Source of the DNA: UBA6022 sp036382575
Lineage (GTDB): Bacteria > Patescibacteriota > Saccharimonadia > Saccharimonadales > Saccharimonadaceae
Assembly (NCBI GenBank): GCA_036382575.1
Contig: DASVHL010000067.1
Location: forward strand, 1 to 5,342
Direction: 5' to 3'
DNA length: 5,342 bases
The translations under genes were made by a program, and so were the position numbers. This document shows, one piece after another, positions 1 to 5,342 of this stretch. Every line of letters starts with the position of its first letter. The stretch's first letter is position 1. The notes beneath the pieces were generated by a model. The model had not been told where the DNA came from. It was given only the letters and a program-made list of their open reading frames with translations, and searched no databases.

Positions 1-282
1 AGGATTTGGTATTCCAATCGTAAAAACAGGAAAAAAGAATAGTGCAGCGATCAGCAAAACGACTACAACAGGAGTTAGCAGAACACTAAACCATCCTACA
101 ACTAGCTTGATACCATGGTCGGTCTGCGGATGCAATCGTGAGACCAGCAAAATCAAAAACATGACATCGATTACTAATACCCAAAACGGTATGACCTCAA
201 AATGCCAAATTGTTGTCGGCTGGCCTAGAGATTTAGCAAATGCAATAATGCCAGTCAGAATATCCAATACAACATTCATCAT
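1..282 (-). CDS. Uncharacterised small membrane protein, C-terminus cut by window edge
   Basis: Reading leftward from 282 gives 94 open codons with no stop before the window edge, so the gene is 3'-partial. The product starts MMNVVLDILTG. It has two strongly hydrophobic stretches: about residues 31-49 (from IPFWVLVIDV) and about 61-88 (VVGWFSVLL, then a run rich in V, L, F and I). A short polar loop, SRLHPQTDHG, joins them, so at least two transmembrane helices are predicted. A strong Shine-Dalgarno (GAGGTGA, minus strand, 291-285) precedes tandem ATG codons at 282 and 279. The second has the better spacing, so the true start may be 279. A promoter with TTGATC and TATTAT boxes lies just upstream. 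The coding evidence is the open frame, the ribosome site and the membrane-protein pattern together. I recognise no family and assign no function. The plus-strand frame over 107-301 is a shadow of this gene. Confidence 0.75.
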   Translation of the reverse strand, partial: MMNVVLDILTGIIAFAKSLGQPTTIWHFEVIPFWVLVIDVMFLILLVSRLHPQTDHGIKLVVGWFSVLLTPVVVVLLIAALFFFPVFTIGIPNP

Positions 283-284
283 GT

Positions 285-291
285 TCACCTC
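285..291 (-). promoter_or_regulatory. Shine-Dalgarno for the left-edge membrane protein
   Basis: On the minus strand the bases read GAGGTGA, followed by ACATGATG. The core is 2-3 nt from the ATG at 282 and 5-6 nt from the ATG at 279, which favours initiation at 279. It is the best ribosome binding site in the window and the main support for this gene start. Confidence 0.7.
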
Positions 292-319
292 TATCATATG
301 ATGGAAAAGTACAGTCACT

Positions 320-339
320 CTTAATAATAGCTGATTAAG
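320..339. repeat. Inverted repeat CTTAAT-N8-ATTAAG in the divergent promoter region
   Basis: CTTAAT at 320-325 and ATTAAG at 334-339 are perfect 6-bp inverted arms 8 nt apart. The element covers the -10 box of the minus-strand promoter candidate and part of its spacer, where a repressor operator could sit. It is A/T-rich and short, so chance is a real alternative. Confidence 0.3.
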
Positions 340-351
340 TTAAGAGATCAA
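324..351 (-). promoter_or_regulatory. Candidate sigma70-type promoter for the left-edge membrane protein gene
   Basis: On the minus strand a -35 box TTGATC (351-346, 4 of 6 matches to TTGACA) is followed by a 16-nt spacer and a -10 box TATTAT (329-324, 5 of 6 matches to TATAAT). Transcription would begin near 317, giving a leader of about 35 nt that carries the GAGGTGA ribosome site. The position between divergent genes fits. The call rests on box matches only. Confidence 0.5.
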
Positions 352-387
352 CACTATTTGTGTTCTCATATATTTCTGGTAAAGTAA

Positions 388-396
388 TGCTATTAT
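388..396 (+). promoter_or_regulatory. Candidate extended -10 promoter for the 426-887 gene
   Basis: TGCTATTAT is an extended -10 element (TG, one base, then TATTAT) with a predicted start near 403 and a leader of about 22 nt before the ATG at 426. No good -35 box lies 16-18 nt upstream, as can be the case for extended -10 promoters. A weaker alternative is TTGTGT (358-363) with TAAAGT (380-385), spacer 16 nt. If the TATTAT element is right, translation cannot begin at the upstream GTG (360) or ATG (387). Confidence 0.35.
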
Positions 397-425
397 CACA
401 TCTCTTCTATCGAAAGTTGTTGGAT

Positions 426-887
426 ATGTCCCTGGAAATCGTAAAGAGCATCCTTGTCACAGGAATCGACCAAGAAGGTCGACAGATTCAGGTCACTGCA
501 CATGATCGTAAACGACAATCTGATGAGCGGATATTGAATGTCACCGTCACTGACCTTACCGGTAACGAACTGCGGTCGCAATTAAACTGGCAGTTTGCGA
601 TTAATGAGAATGATCCACAAAATGCAGAGCACCTCAAGAACATCCAGCACGATCGTCGAGAGTATATCGAACGGAATCGGGAAAACTGGAAGGACGAAAA
701 GGACCCGAAGGTACTTACACTAGTAGAGAAACACAGGTACGAACCAGCTATTTTTTGCCTTAAGCCCATAGGAACTCATCCTGTCGCACTGATCGTTGGC
801 ATGCACGCTGTCGTTCTTGACCAGTCCCACAATGGCGCATTTATTTTCGATGTCCTAGGTGAAATTGTAGACCTAAAACTCTTGTAA
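426..887 (+). CDS. Hypothetical protein, 153 residues, family not recognised
   Basis: The frame could open as early as GTG 360, but the first 22 residues from there look like translated leader. I choose ATG 426 (MSLEIVKSIL), where a regular alternating pattern begins. The ribosome site is weak (GAAAG at 412-416, 9 nt before the ATG). The product is soluble, with no signal peptide or membrane segment. Residues 1-60 look beta-rich (VTGIDQEGRQIQVTAHD, then ILNVTVTDLTG). Residues 62-105 are very charged and probably helical (QHDRREYIERNRENWKDEKD). Residues 108-153 return to hydrophobic strands (PVALIVGMHAVVL, FIFDVLGEIVDLKLL). One cysteine is at 111. It is a single-gene unit, divergent from the membrane protein and convergent with dnaE, ending 22 bp before a shared terminator. 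I know no homologue and assign no function. The start is less certain than the gene. Confidence 0.7.
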   Translation: MSLEIVKSILVTGIDQEGRQIQVTAHDRKRQSDERILNVTVTDLTGNELRSQLNWQFAINENDPQNAEHLKNIQHDRREYIERNRENWKDEKDPKVLTLVEKHRYEPAIFCLKPIGTHPVALIVGMHAVVLDQSHNGAFIFDVLGEIVDLKLL

Positions 888-909
888 CTCCCCTTGCGTT
901 GAGCACTCT

Positions 910-942
910 AAAAAGAAGCTCCGCATCGCGGAGTTTCTTTTT
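910..942. terminator. Bidirectional rho-independent terminator between convergent genes
   Basis: Arms 910-924 and 928-942 pair over 15 positions around a 3-nt ATC loop. The core is GCTCCGC against GCGGAGT with one G-T wobble, flanked by AAAAAGAA on one side and TTCTTTTT on the other. Because an A-tract lies on one side and a T-tract on the other, either strand yields a hairpin followed by U residues. It therefore serves both the plus-strand hypothetical gene and the minus-strand dnaE. The dnaE stop codon (TAA, minus strand, 943-941) overlaps the outermost 2 bp of the stem. Confidence 0.9.
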
Positions 943-3900
943 ATTTCAATGCAACACAATCTTCACCAAGAAGTTTTACTAATTCACCAAGTAGTTCATC
1001 ACTACCATCCACCTTGAATGGCAGTTTAATGGCTGATTTTTTATCAGCACCGAGCACTAAGATAATATCAATATTGCCGACAAAACTACTACAGGCCTGC
1101 TTCAGTGACAAAAGCGCACTATGATCTTCGGTGTCTTTAATGTGCACAAATAATTTTTTAACAGGTGGAATATCTGTAATCGGCCGCGGTTTTTCTACAG
1201 CTGGTGCAGGTTTTTCTTCGGGTGCCGTACTAGCCGGTGCCGTGACAACTCCACCGGTTTTCTTGGCTTTAAATTCTGCGACACGCATTGCCTTAACCTT
1301 GGCACTCATCTTTGGCGCTTCCATTTTACGACCGGTTGATTCGTATTCACGCAGCTCTTTGTCGGTCACTTCAACAACTTCGTCTGCGATCATCTTGGCA
1401 TCGGTGCCAAGATTACCATCGCGGTCTCTCGCGCTAATCTTTCCGGTAACGCGAACGACCGCATCCTGAACTAATTTTGCACCAACTTGCTCATATAGAT
1501 TCGGGAAAATAATCACTTCACCTTCACCGGTTTTATCCTCTAGACCTAGGAATGCCATCTTGGTTCCTGATTTTGTCACAATCGTGCGCACCGTCGAAAC
1601 AAGCCCGCCAATCGTGGCTTTCTTGCCGTCAACATCAGCCGACATACGCGACAACGGAATGGTCTGCTCTTCAAAGTAAGCATCATAGTTATCAAGTGGG
1701 TGCGCGCTGATATACAGACCAAGCAACTCGCGCTCCCACGTCAAACGCTCCTTATCTGTATGCTTCGCCGGGGCCGTTTGCATGGAAATTGTCGGCTGAA
1801 TACTTGCAGCACCAGTCAAGCTGCCGAAGAGATCGGTTTGACCGCTAAGGGCTTCCTTTTGAACTTTGCTTGCAAAAGCCTGAACAGTTTCGAGGTTATA
1901 TAGCAAATCAGAGCGATCGCCCATGGCATCAAACGCGCCTGACTTAATCAGCGAATCCCATGCTTTTTTATTAAACTTGCTCGTCGAAACGCGTTTAGCA
2001 AAATCCTCAACGCTCTTAAATTTACCGTCTTCGCGTGCACGAAGAATTTCTTCAACCGCACCAACACCAACGCCCTTGATAGCTGCCATACCAAAACGAA
2101 TCTCACTTTCACCTGGCACAATCGCAAATTCCACATATGATTCATTTACATCTGGCGAAAGCACATTAATACCCATGTGGCGACATTCAGTAATTTCAAT
2201 CGCCAAACGATCGATATCATCTTGGTCACTGGTCATCAGGGCTGCCATAAAGGCATCAGGATAATGGGCTTTCAAGTATGCCGTCCAGTAAGAAACCAGG
2301 CCATAGCACGCTGCGTGTGATTTGTTGAAACAGTAATTCGCAAATTCTTCTAGCTGATCCCAGAACTTCTCGGCAACTTCCTTTTTCGCACCACTCGTTT
2401 TCATGGCACCTTCAACAAAGTCGACCTTTACCTTGCGCATCAGATCAATATTCTTTTTACCAACGGCCTTACGAAGTGTGTCCGCCTGACCACCCGTAAA
2501 TCCGCACCATTCCTTAGAAATCTGCATAAACTGCTCTTGGTAAACCAAAATTCCGTAGGTATTTTTAAGTGAGTTTTCCATACCCATATCTAAATAAGTA
2601 ATCTCTTCTTGGCCATGTTTTCGCTTAATAAAGCTATCGATAAACTGCATTGGGCCAGGACGATACAAGGCGACCATCGCAATAATATCTTCAAACGCGG
2701 TTGGCTTCAGTTCACGCAAATACCGCTTCATACCCGCAGATTCAAGCTGGAAGACACCAGTTGTGTCACCGCGCTGAAACAGTTCGTATGTCTTACTATC
2801 GTCAAGTGGAATCGTCGCAAGATCAATCTCGTCTTTGTATACTTTTTTAATAATACGGAGTGCATTGTTAATAATCGTGAGGTTAGACAGACCCAAAAAG
2901 TCCATCTTCAGCAATCCCAGCTCTTCGACTGGACCCATTGGGAATTGCGTCGCTACGACACCCTTTTGCGCCATCTCGAGAGGGACATAATTCACCACTG
3001 CTTCTGGTGCAATTACGACACCAGCAGCATGCACACCATGCGATCGCATCGTGCCTTCTAGACGCATCGCATAGTCAAGCACCTGTTTGGCGGTTGGGTT
3101 GGTTTCATACTCTTTCTTTAGATCAGCGTCTTCTTTGACGCTAACAACAAGAGGAATATGTCGGCCCTGAGCTGGTGGTGGAATTAGTTTCGCCAAACGA
3201 TCACTCTCCGCGTACGGCACCTGCAGCACACGCGCCACGTCACGTACAGCAGCACGCGCTGCCATTTTACCGAACGTGCCGATGTTTGTCACGCGATCAC
3301 GACCATATTTTTCGGCACAATATTCAATCACCTCGCCACGGCGAGTATCTTGGATATCAATATCAATATCTGGCATCGAAATACGATCCGGGTTAAGGAA
3401 ACGCTCAAACAGCAAGTCGTACTTCAGTGGATCAAGATCGGTGATACGCAGCGCAAAGGCAATAATCGATCCAGCAGCCGATCCACGACCCGGGCCAAAG
3501 ATAATTCCCTGGGATTTACCCCAGTTAATAAAGTCTTGGACAATCAAGAAATAGCCGTTGTAACCCATACGATCCAGCACGCCAAATTCCATATCAAGTC
3601 GCTCAACTTGCTCAGGCGCTAGTTTTTCACGAATTGCATCATTGCCCATATTCTCGGAGTCATCCCATGGAATCCCGAGATAACGAAATGCCATGCCTTG
3701 ATATACCAAGTGGTCCAGATAGGACTTTTCCGTCATGCCTTCAGGGACTGGAAACTCTGGAATCAAAATCTTACCGAGTTCAATTTCAACATGACAGCGA
3801 TCGGCAATTCTCTTTGTGTTGCGCACAGCCTCTGGATTTGTCTTTTCCCAGCGACCAATAATATCCTTTGGGTCAGTTACGTGAAGTTCGAAATCAATCA

Positions 3901-4678
3901 AGCTCATGCGCTTTTCATCACTTAAAAATGCACCCGTTCCAACACATAGCAATATTTCATGTGTGTCCTGGTCGTCATGTGTCAAATAATGTCCATCACT
4001 CGTCACCACACACGGAATATCGAGTTCTTTTGAGAGTCGTTCGAGATATTCATTAATTTTTACCTGCACATCCCATTTGGCCGGCGCATCTGGATGACCA
4101 TGATCCTGCAATTCAAAATAGTAACGATCACCAAAAACAGATTTGTACCAACTGGCAACCTCTTTTGCTTCTTCGTAATTGTCATATCGCAAGTTTTCGC
4201 CAACTTCACCACTGGCACAGGCTGATAGAATAATCAGACCTTCGTTATATAGCTCGAGTAGCTCATGGTCGATACGCGGCTTATAATACATACCCTCAAG
4301 ATTTGCGAGCGTTGATAATTTCATCAGGTTGCGATAGCCCTGATCGTTCATAGCGAGAATAATTAAGTGGTAGCGTGCTTTATCTTTTTGCGGATCACGA
4401 TCATGTCGAGACCGCGCAGCCACGTATGCTTCCATACCAAGAATAGGCTTAATGCCACCAGCATGAGCAGCCTTGTAGAACTCAATCGTACCACTCATGG
4501 TCCCGTGATCGGTAATGGCAGTCGCTTCCATGCCTAAATCTTTGACTGTCTGGACAAGATCGGGAATCTTAGTCAAACCGTCTAACAAGCTGTGATGGGT
4601 ATGATTATGCAAGTGCACATAATCTGCACTTGTTAATGCTGTCGAAGCAGCTGCTATTTCTTCGGTTTGTACCCCCAT
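941..4678 (-). CDS. dnaE: DNA polymerase III subunit alpha (replicative DnaE), complete
   Basis: Catalytic subunit of the replicative C-family polymerase, which extends DNA at the fork with the beta clamp and clamp loader. The protein has 1245 residues, against about 1160 in E. coli. Domains in order: PHP (about 20-290) with HLHNH at 22-26, TDHG at 56-59 and SDGH at 227-230. The palm and fingers follow, with GPGRGSAAGS at 395-404, catalytic D437 and D439 in PDIDID (436-441), and D593 in KMDFLGL. Then come a helix-hairpin-helix (about 863-880, IKGVGVGAVEEIL), the clamp-binding peptide QTDLF (947-951), an OB fold (about 1020-1105), a basic then Pro/Ala-rich linker (about 1125-1170) and a C-terminal domain (1173-1245). 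The family motif begins at residue 20, so ATG 4678 gives a normal N-terminus. No Shine-Dalgarno is evident. The frame is continuous, with no intein, frameshift or missing catalytic residue. Overlapping frames within it are shadows. Confidence 0.98.
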   Translation of the reverse strand: MGVQTEEIAAASTALTSADYVHLHNHTHHSLLDGLTKIPDLVQTVKDLGMEATAITDHGTMSGTIEFYKAAHAGGIKPILGMEAYVAARSRHDRDPQKDKARYHLIILAMNDQGYRNLMKLSTLANLEGMYYKPRIDHELLELYNEGLIILSACASGEVGENLRYDNYEEAKEVASWYKSVFGDRYYFELQDHGHPDAPAKWDVQVKINEYLERLSKELDIPCVVTSDGHYLTHDDQDTHEILLCVGTGAFLSDEKRMSLIDFELHVTDPKDIIGRWEKTNPEAVRNTKRIADRCHVEIELGKILIPEFPVPEGMTEKSYLDHLVYQGMAFRYLGIPWDDSENMGNDAIREKLAPEQVERLDMEFGVLDRMGYNGYFLIVQDFINWGKSQGIIFGPGRGSAAGSIIAFALRITDLDPLKYDLLFERFLNPDRISMPDIDIDIQDTRRGEVIEYCAEKYGRDRVTNIGTFGKMAARAAVRDVARVLQVPYAESDRLAKLIPPPAQGRHIPLVVSVKEDADLKKEYETNPTAKQVLDYAMRLEGTMRSHGVHAAGVVIAPEAVVNYVPLEMAQKGVVATQFPMGPVEELGLLKMDFLGLSNLTIINNALRIIKKVYKDEIDLATIPLDDSKTYELFQRGDTTGVFQLESAGMKRYLRELKPTAFEDIIAMVALYRPGPMQFIDSFIKRKHGQEEITYLDMGMENSLKNTYGILVYQEQFMQISKEWCGFTGGQADTLRKAVGKKNIDLMRKVKVDFVEGAMKTSGAKKEVAEKFWDQLEEFANYCFNKSHAACYGLVSYWTAYLKAHYPDAFMAALMTSDQDDIDRLAIEITECRHMGINVLSPDVNESYVEFAIVPGESEIRFGMAAIKGVGVGAVEEILRAREDGKFKSVEDFAKRVSTSKFNKKAWDSLIKSGAFDAMGDRSDLLYNLETVQAFASKVQKEALSGQTDLFGSLTGAASIQPTISMQTAPAKHTDKERLTWERELLGLYISAHPLDNYDAYFEEQTIPLSRMSADVDGKKATIGGLVSTVRTIVTKSGTKMAFLGLEDKTGEGEVIIFPNLYEQVGAKLVQDAVVRVTGKISARDRDGNLGTDAKMIADEVVEVTDKELREYESTGRKMEAPKMSAKVKAMRVAEFKAKKTGGVVTAPASTAPEEKPAPAVEKPRPITDIPPVKKLFVHIKDTEDHSALLSLKQACSSFVGNIDIILVLGADKKSAIKLPFKVDGSDELLGELVKLLGEDCVALK

Positions 4679-4687
4679 ACTACACTC

Positions 4688-4717
4688 AGTATAGCGAAGT
4701 TATACCCTATTTGTCTG
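4688..4717 (-). promoter_or_regulatory. Candidate promoter directly in front of dnaE
   Basis: On the minus strand CAGACA (4717-4712, 4 of 6) and TATACT (4693-4688, 5 of 6) are separated by 18 nt. The -10 box ends only 9 nt before the dnaE ATG, so the transcript would start 2-3 nt upstream of the start codon and be almost leaderless. A second -10-like box, TATAAC (4704-4699), would give a leader of about 15 nt. The two boxes form a short inverted repeat, GTATA-N7-TATAC (4689-4705). Read-through from the upstream genes is also possible. Confidence 0.35.
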
Positions 4718-4734
4718 TAGTAAAATTATCGAGC

Positions 4735-5016
4735 TTACTGTGACTCGATCGTATTAGTCACGCCATTAAAGAAATCATGTAGTGGCGGAAAGAATCCACC
4801 GACCACACTAAGCAACCAAATAATGATAGCAACAACAATTGTACCGCCCAGCACACTACCTAGGCCAAAGAAAATACCGCGAATAAAGTTCATTCGGTAC
4901 ACCTGTGCGCGACTACGATGAAAGTCGTAAAACAGATCTTCTATGACGCTTCTCCTAGCGGCACGCTCGTGAGACTCTTTCATATTTTCAACGACTTTTT
5001 TGGCATGCTGTTTCAT
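4735..5016 (-). CDS. Small DUF5665-like membrane protein, 93 residues
   Basis: The N-terminal part (1-45) is charged and probably helical and cytosolic (KKVVENMKESHERAARRSV, then EDLFYDFHRSRAQVY). One long hydrophobic segment follows at about 47-76 (GIFFGLGSVLGGTIVVAI onward), glycine-rich in its first half (G47, G51, G53, G57, G58), a pattern suited to helix packing. A short tail PPLHDFFNGVTNTIESQ ends the protein. The NFIRGIFFGLGSVLGGT wording and the single-helix layout match, as I remember them, the DUF5665 family of small membrane proteins common in Saccharibacteria. That family's function is unknown. ATG 5016 has only a weak purine-rich ribosome site (AAGAAAG, 8 nt upstream). The gene lies 66 bp after the YtxH-like gene and 56 bp before dnaE on the same strand, so co-transcription is plausible but unproven. 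Confidence is high for the gene and moderate for the family. Confidence 0.8.
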   Translation of the reverse strand: MKQHAKKVVENMKESHERAARRSVIEDLFYDFHRSRAQVYRMNFIRGIFFGLGSVLGGTIVVAIIIWLLSVVGGFFPPLHDFFNGVTNTIESQ

Positions 5017-5031
5017 GATATATACTTTCTT

Positions 5032-5045
5032 TTAGACAAATCTAA
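5032..5045. repeat. Short inverted repeat TTAGA-N4-TCTAA upstream of the DUF5665-like gene
   Basis: Perfect 5-bp arms around a 4-nt loop lie in the 66-bp gap between the two small membrane-protein genes, 15 nt upstream of ATG 5016 and next to its weak ribosome site. It could be a small operator or a weak hairpin. The stem is too short and A/T-rich to be a terminator, and chance is likely. Confidence 0.2.
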
Positions 5046-5082
5046 GTAATGGTTTTAGTGGAGATTAAATAGGAGAGTTTAA

Positions 5083-5342
5083 CTACTTTTTAGAAAAGAA
5101 GCCTTTTTTCGCACCTTCAATAGCACCTTCAACAGCTCGCTCGCCACGCTCTTTGTAGTCTTCTGCTTTACCCTTAACCTCTTTTACGGCTTTTGTTGAA
5201 GCATCTTTCACTTCGTTAGCCCGTGTTGCGGCTTCGCCTTTTAATTCAGCGGCCTTGGCTTTGATATCAGCACGTGTTTCTTTACCAGATTTTGGTGCGG
5301 TCAACATACCGGCAACCAAACCTGCTGCTGCGCCTACGAGTG
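5083..5342 (-). CDS. YtxH-like protein, N-terminus beyond the window edge
   Basis: The frame is open to the right edge, with 85 residues visible before the stop at 5083. In-frame codons beyond the first possible internal start (TTG 5319) read LVGAAAGLVAGMLTAPKSG, so the gene clearly continues upstream and its start is not in the window. The motif of a glycine-zipper membrane segment (GAAAG, GLVAG) followed by APKSGKETR is typical of YtxH-family proteins, small single-helix proteins described as general-stress or envelope-associated. The rest is a Lys/Ala/Glu-rich amphipathic or coiled-coil helix (KAKAAELKGEAATRANEV and onward), ending KKGFFSKK. No cysteine or catalytic motif is visible. It is the first of three same-strand genes leading into dnaE. 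Family assignment is by motif and composition. The biochemical role is not established. Confidence 0.8.
   Translation of the reverse strand, partial: LVGAAAGLVAGMLTAPKSGKETRADIKAKAAELKGEAATRANEVKDASTKAVKEVKGKAEDYKERGERAVEGAIEGAKKGFFSKK

Noticed and set aside
107..301. Plus-strand 64-residue frame over the left edge
   Set aside because: It is antisense to a minus-strand frame with a strong Shine-Dalgarno and membrane-protein pattern, and has no comparable start signals.
360..425. Upstream extension of the hypothetical gene from GTG 360 or ATG 387
   Set aside because: The translated 22 residues look like random leader, neither start has a ribosome site, and the best promoter candidate lies downstream of both.
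466..482. Perfect inverted repeat TCGACC-AAGAA-GGTCGA inside the 426-887 gene
   Set aside because: It lies within coding sequence (residues around GIDQEGR), has no T-tract after it and is only a 6-bp stem; chance is the simplest explanation.
3352..3372. Short tandem pattern of GATATCAAT type
   Set aside because: It is the codon repetition of the catalytic PDIDIDI motif of DnaE, not a DNA repeat element.
1131..4056. Several open frames of 60-150 residues on the plus strand, and one on the minus strand at 1948-2145
   Set aside because: All are shadows within dnaE, whose own frame has unmistakable family motifs along its entire length.
941..4678. Possibility of an intein, split or frameshift in the long dnaE
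   Set aside because: Motifs run in normal order without insertion blocks at the catalytic sites; the extra length is accounted for by the linker and the C-terminal domain.
4721..4739. AGTAA and TTACT arms in the gap between the DUF5665-like gene and dnaE, considered as a terminator
   Set aside because: The stem is only 5 A/T-rich base pairs with an 11-nt loop and no following T-tract.
5083..5319. Starting the YtxH-like gene at TTG 5319
   Set aside because: The reading frame and the glycine-zipper motif continue to the window edge, so the real start is outside.

Overview
The window looks like a piece of a small bacterial chromosome, most likely from Candidatus Saccharibacteria (TM7, Patescibacteria/CPR). 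The lineage is an inference from the DnaE wording, from the DUF5665-like and YtxH-like small membrane proteins just upstream of dnaE, and from the compact gene spacing. The standard genetic code fits: all reading frames are intact without reassigning TGA. I see no mobile element, CRISPR array, tRNA, rRNA or phage-like gene, and no compositional break.

Layout. At the left edge (1-282, minus strand) is the 5' part of an uncharacterised two-helix membrane protein gene that runs out of the window. It has a clear Shine-Dalgarno and a plausible promoter. A divergent intergenic region of about 143 bp (283-425) separates it from a plus-strand gene (426-887) for a 153-residue cytosolic protein that I do not recognise. 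That gene converges on dnaE. The two share a strong, nearly perfect bidirectional hairpin terminator (910-942), which overlaps the last two bases of the dnaE stop codon.

Most of the window (941-4678, minus) is dnaE, the catalytic alpha subunit of DNA polymerase III, complete at 1245 residues. It has all nine PHP metal ligands of the proofreading type, the three catalytic aspartates, a helix-hairpin-helix, a beta-clamp motif QTDLF, an OB fold, a Pro/Ala linker and a C-terminal domain. Upstream on the same strand are a 93-residue DUF5665-like membrane protein (4735-5016) and the 3' part of a YtxH-like protein (5083 to the right edge). The gaps between these three genes are 56 and 66 bp. They could be read in series, with a second promoter candidate immediately in front of dnaE.

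Functionally, the dominant gene is chromosomal replication. The two small membrane proteins may be envelope or stress proteins that are merely neighbours of dnaE; nothing in the sequence ties them mechanistically to replication. I found no convincing undescribed system. The most interesting points are the intact PHP proofreading site, the nearly leaderless dnaE start, the palindrome lying on the divergent promoter, and two unfamiliar proteins.
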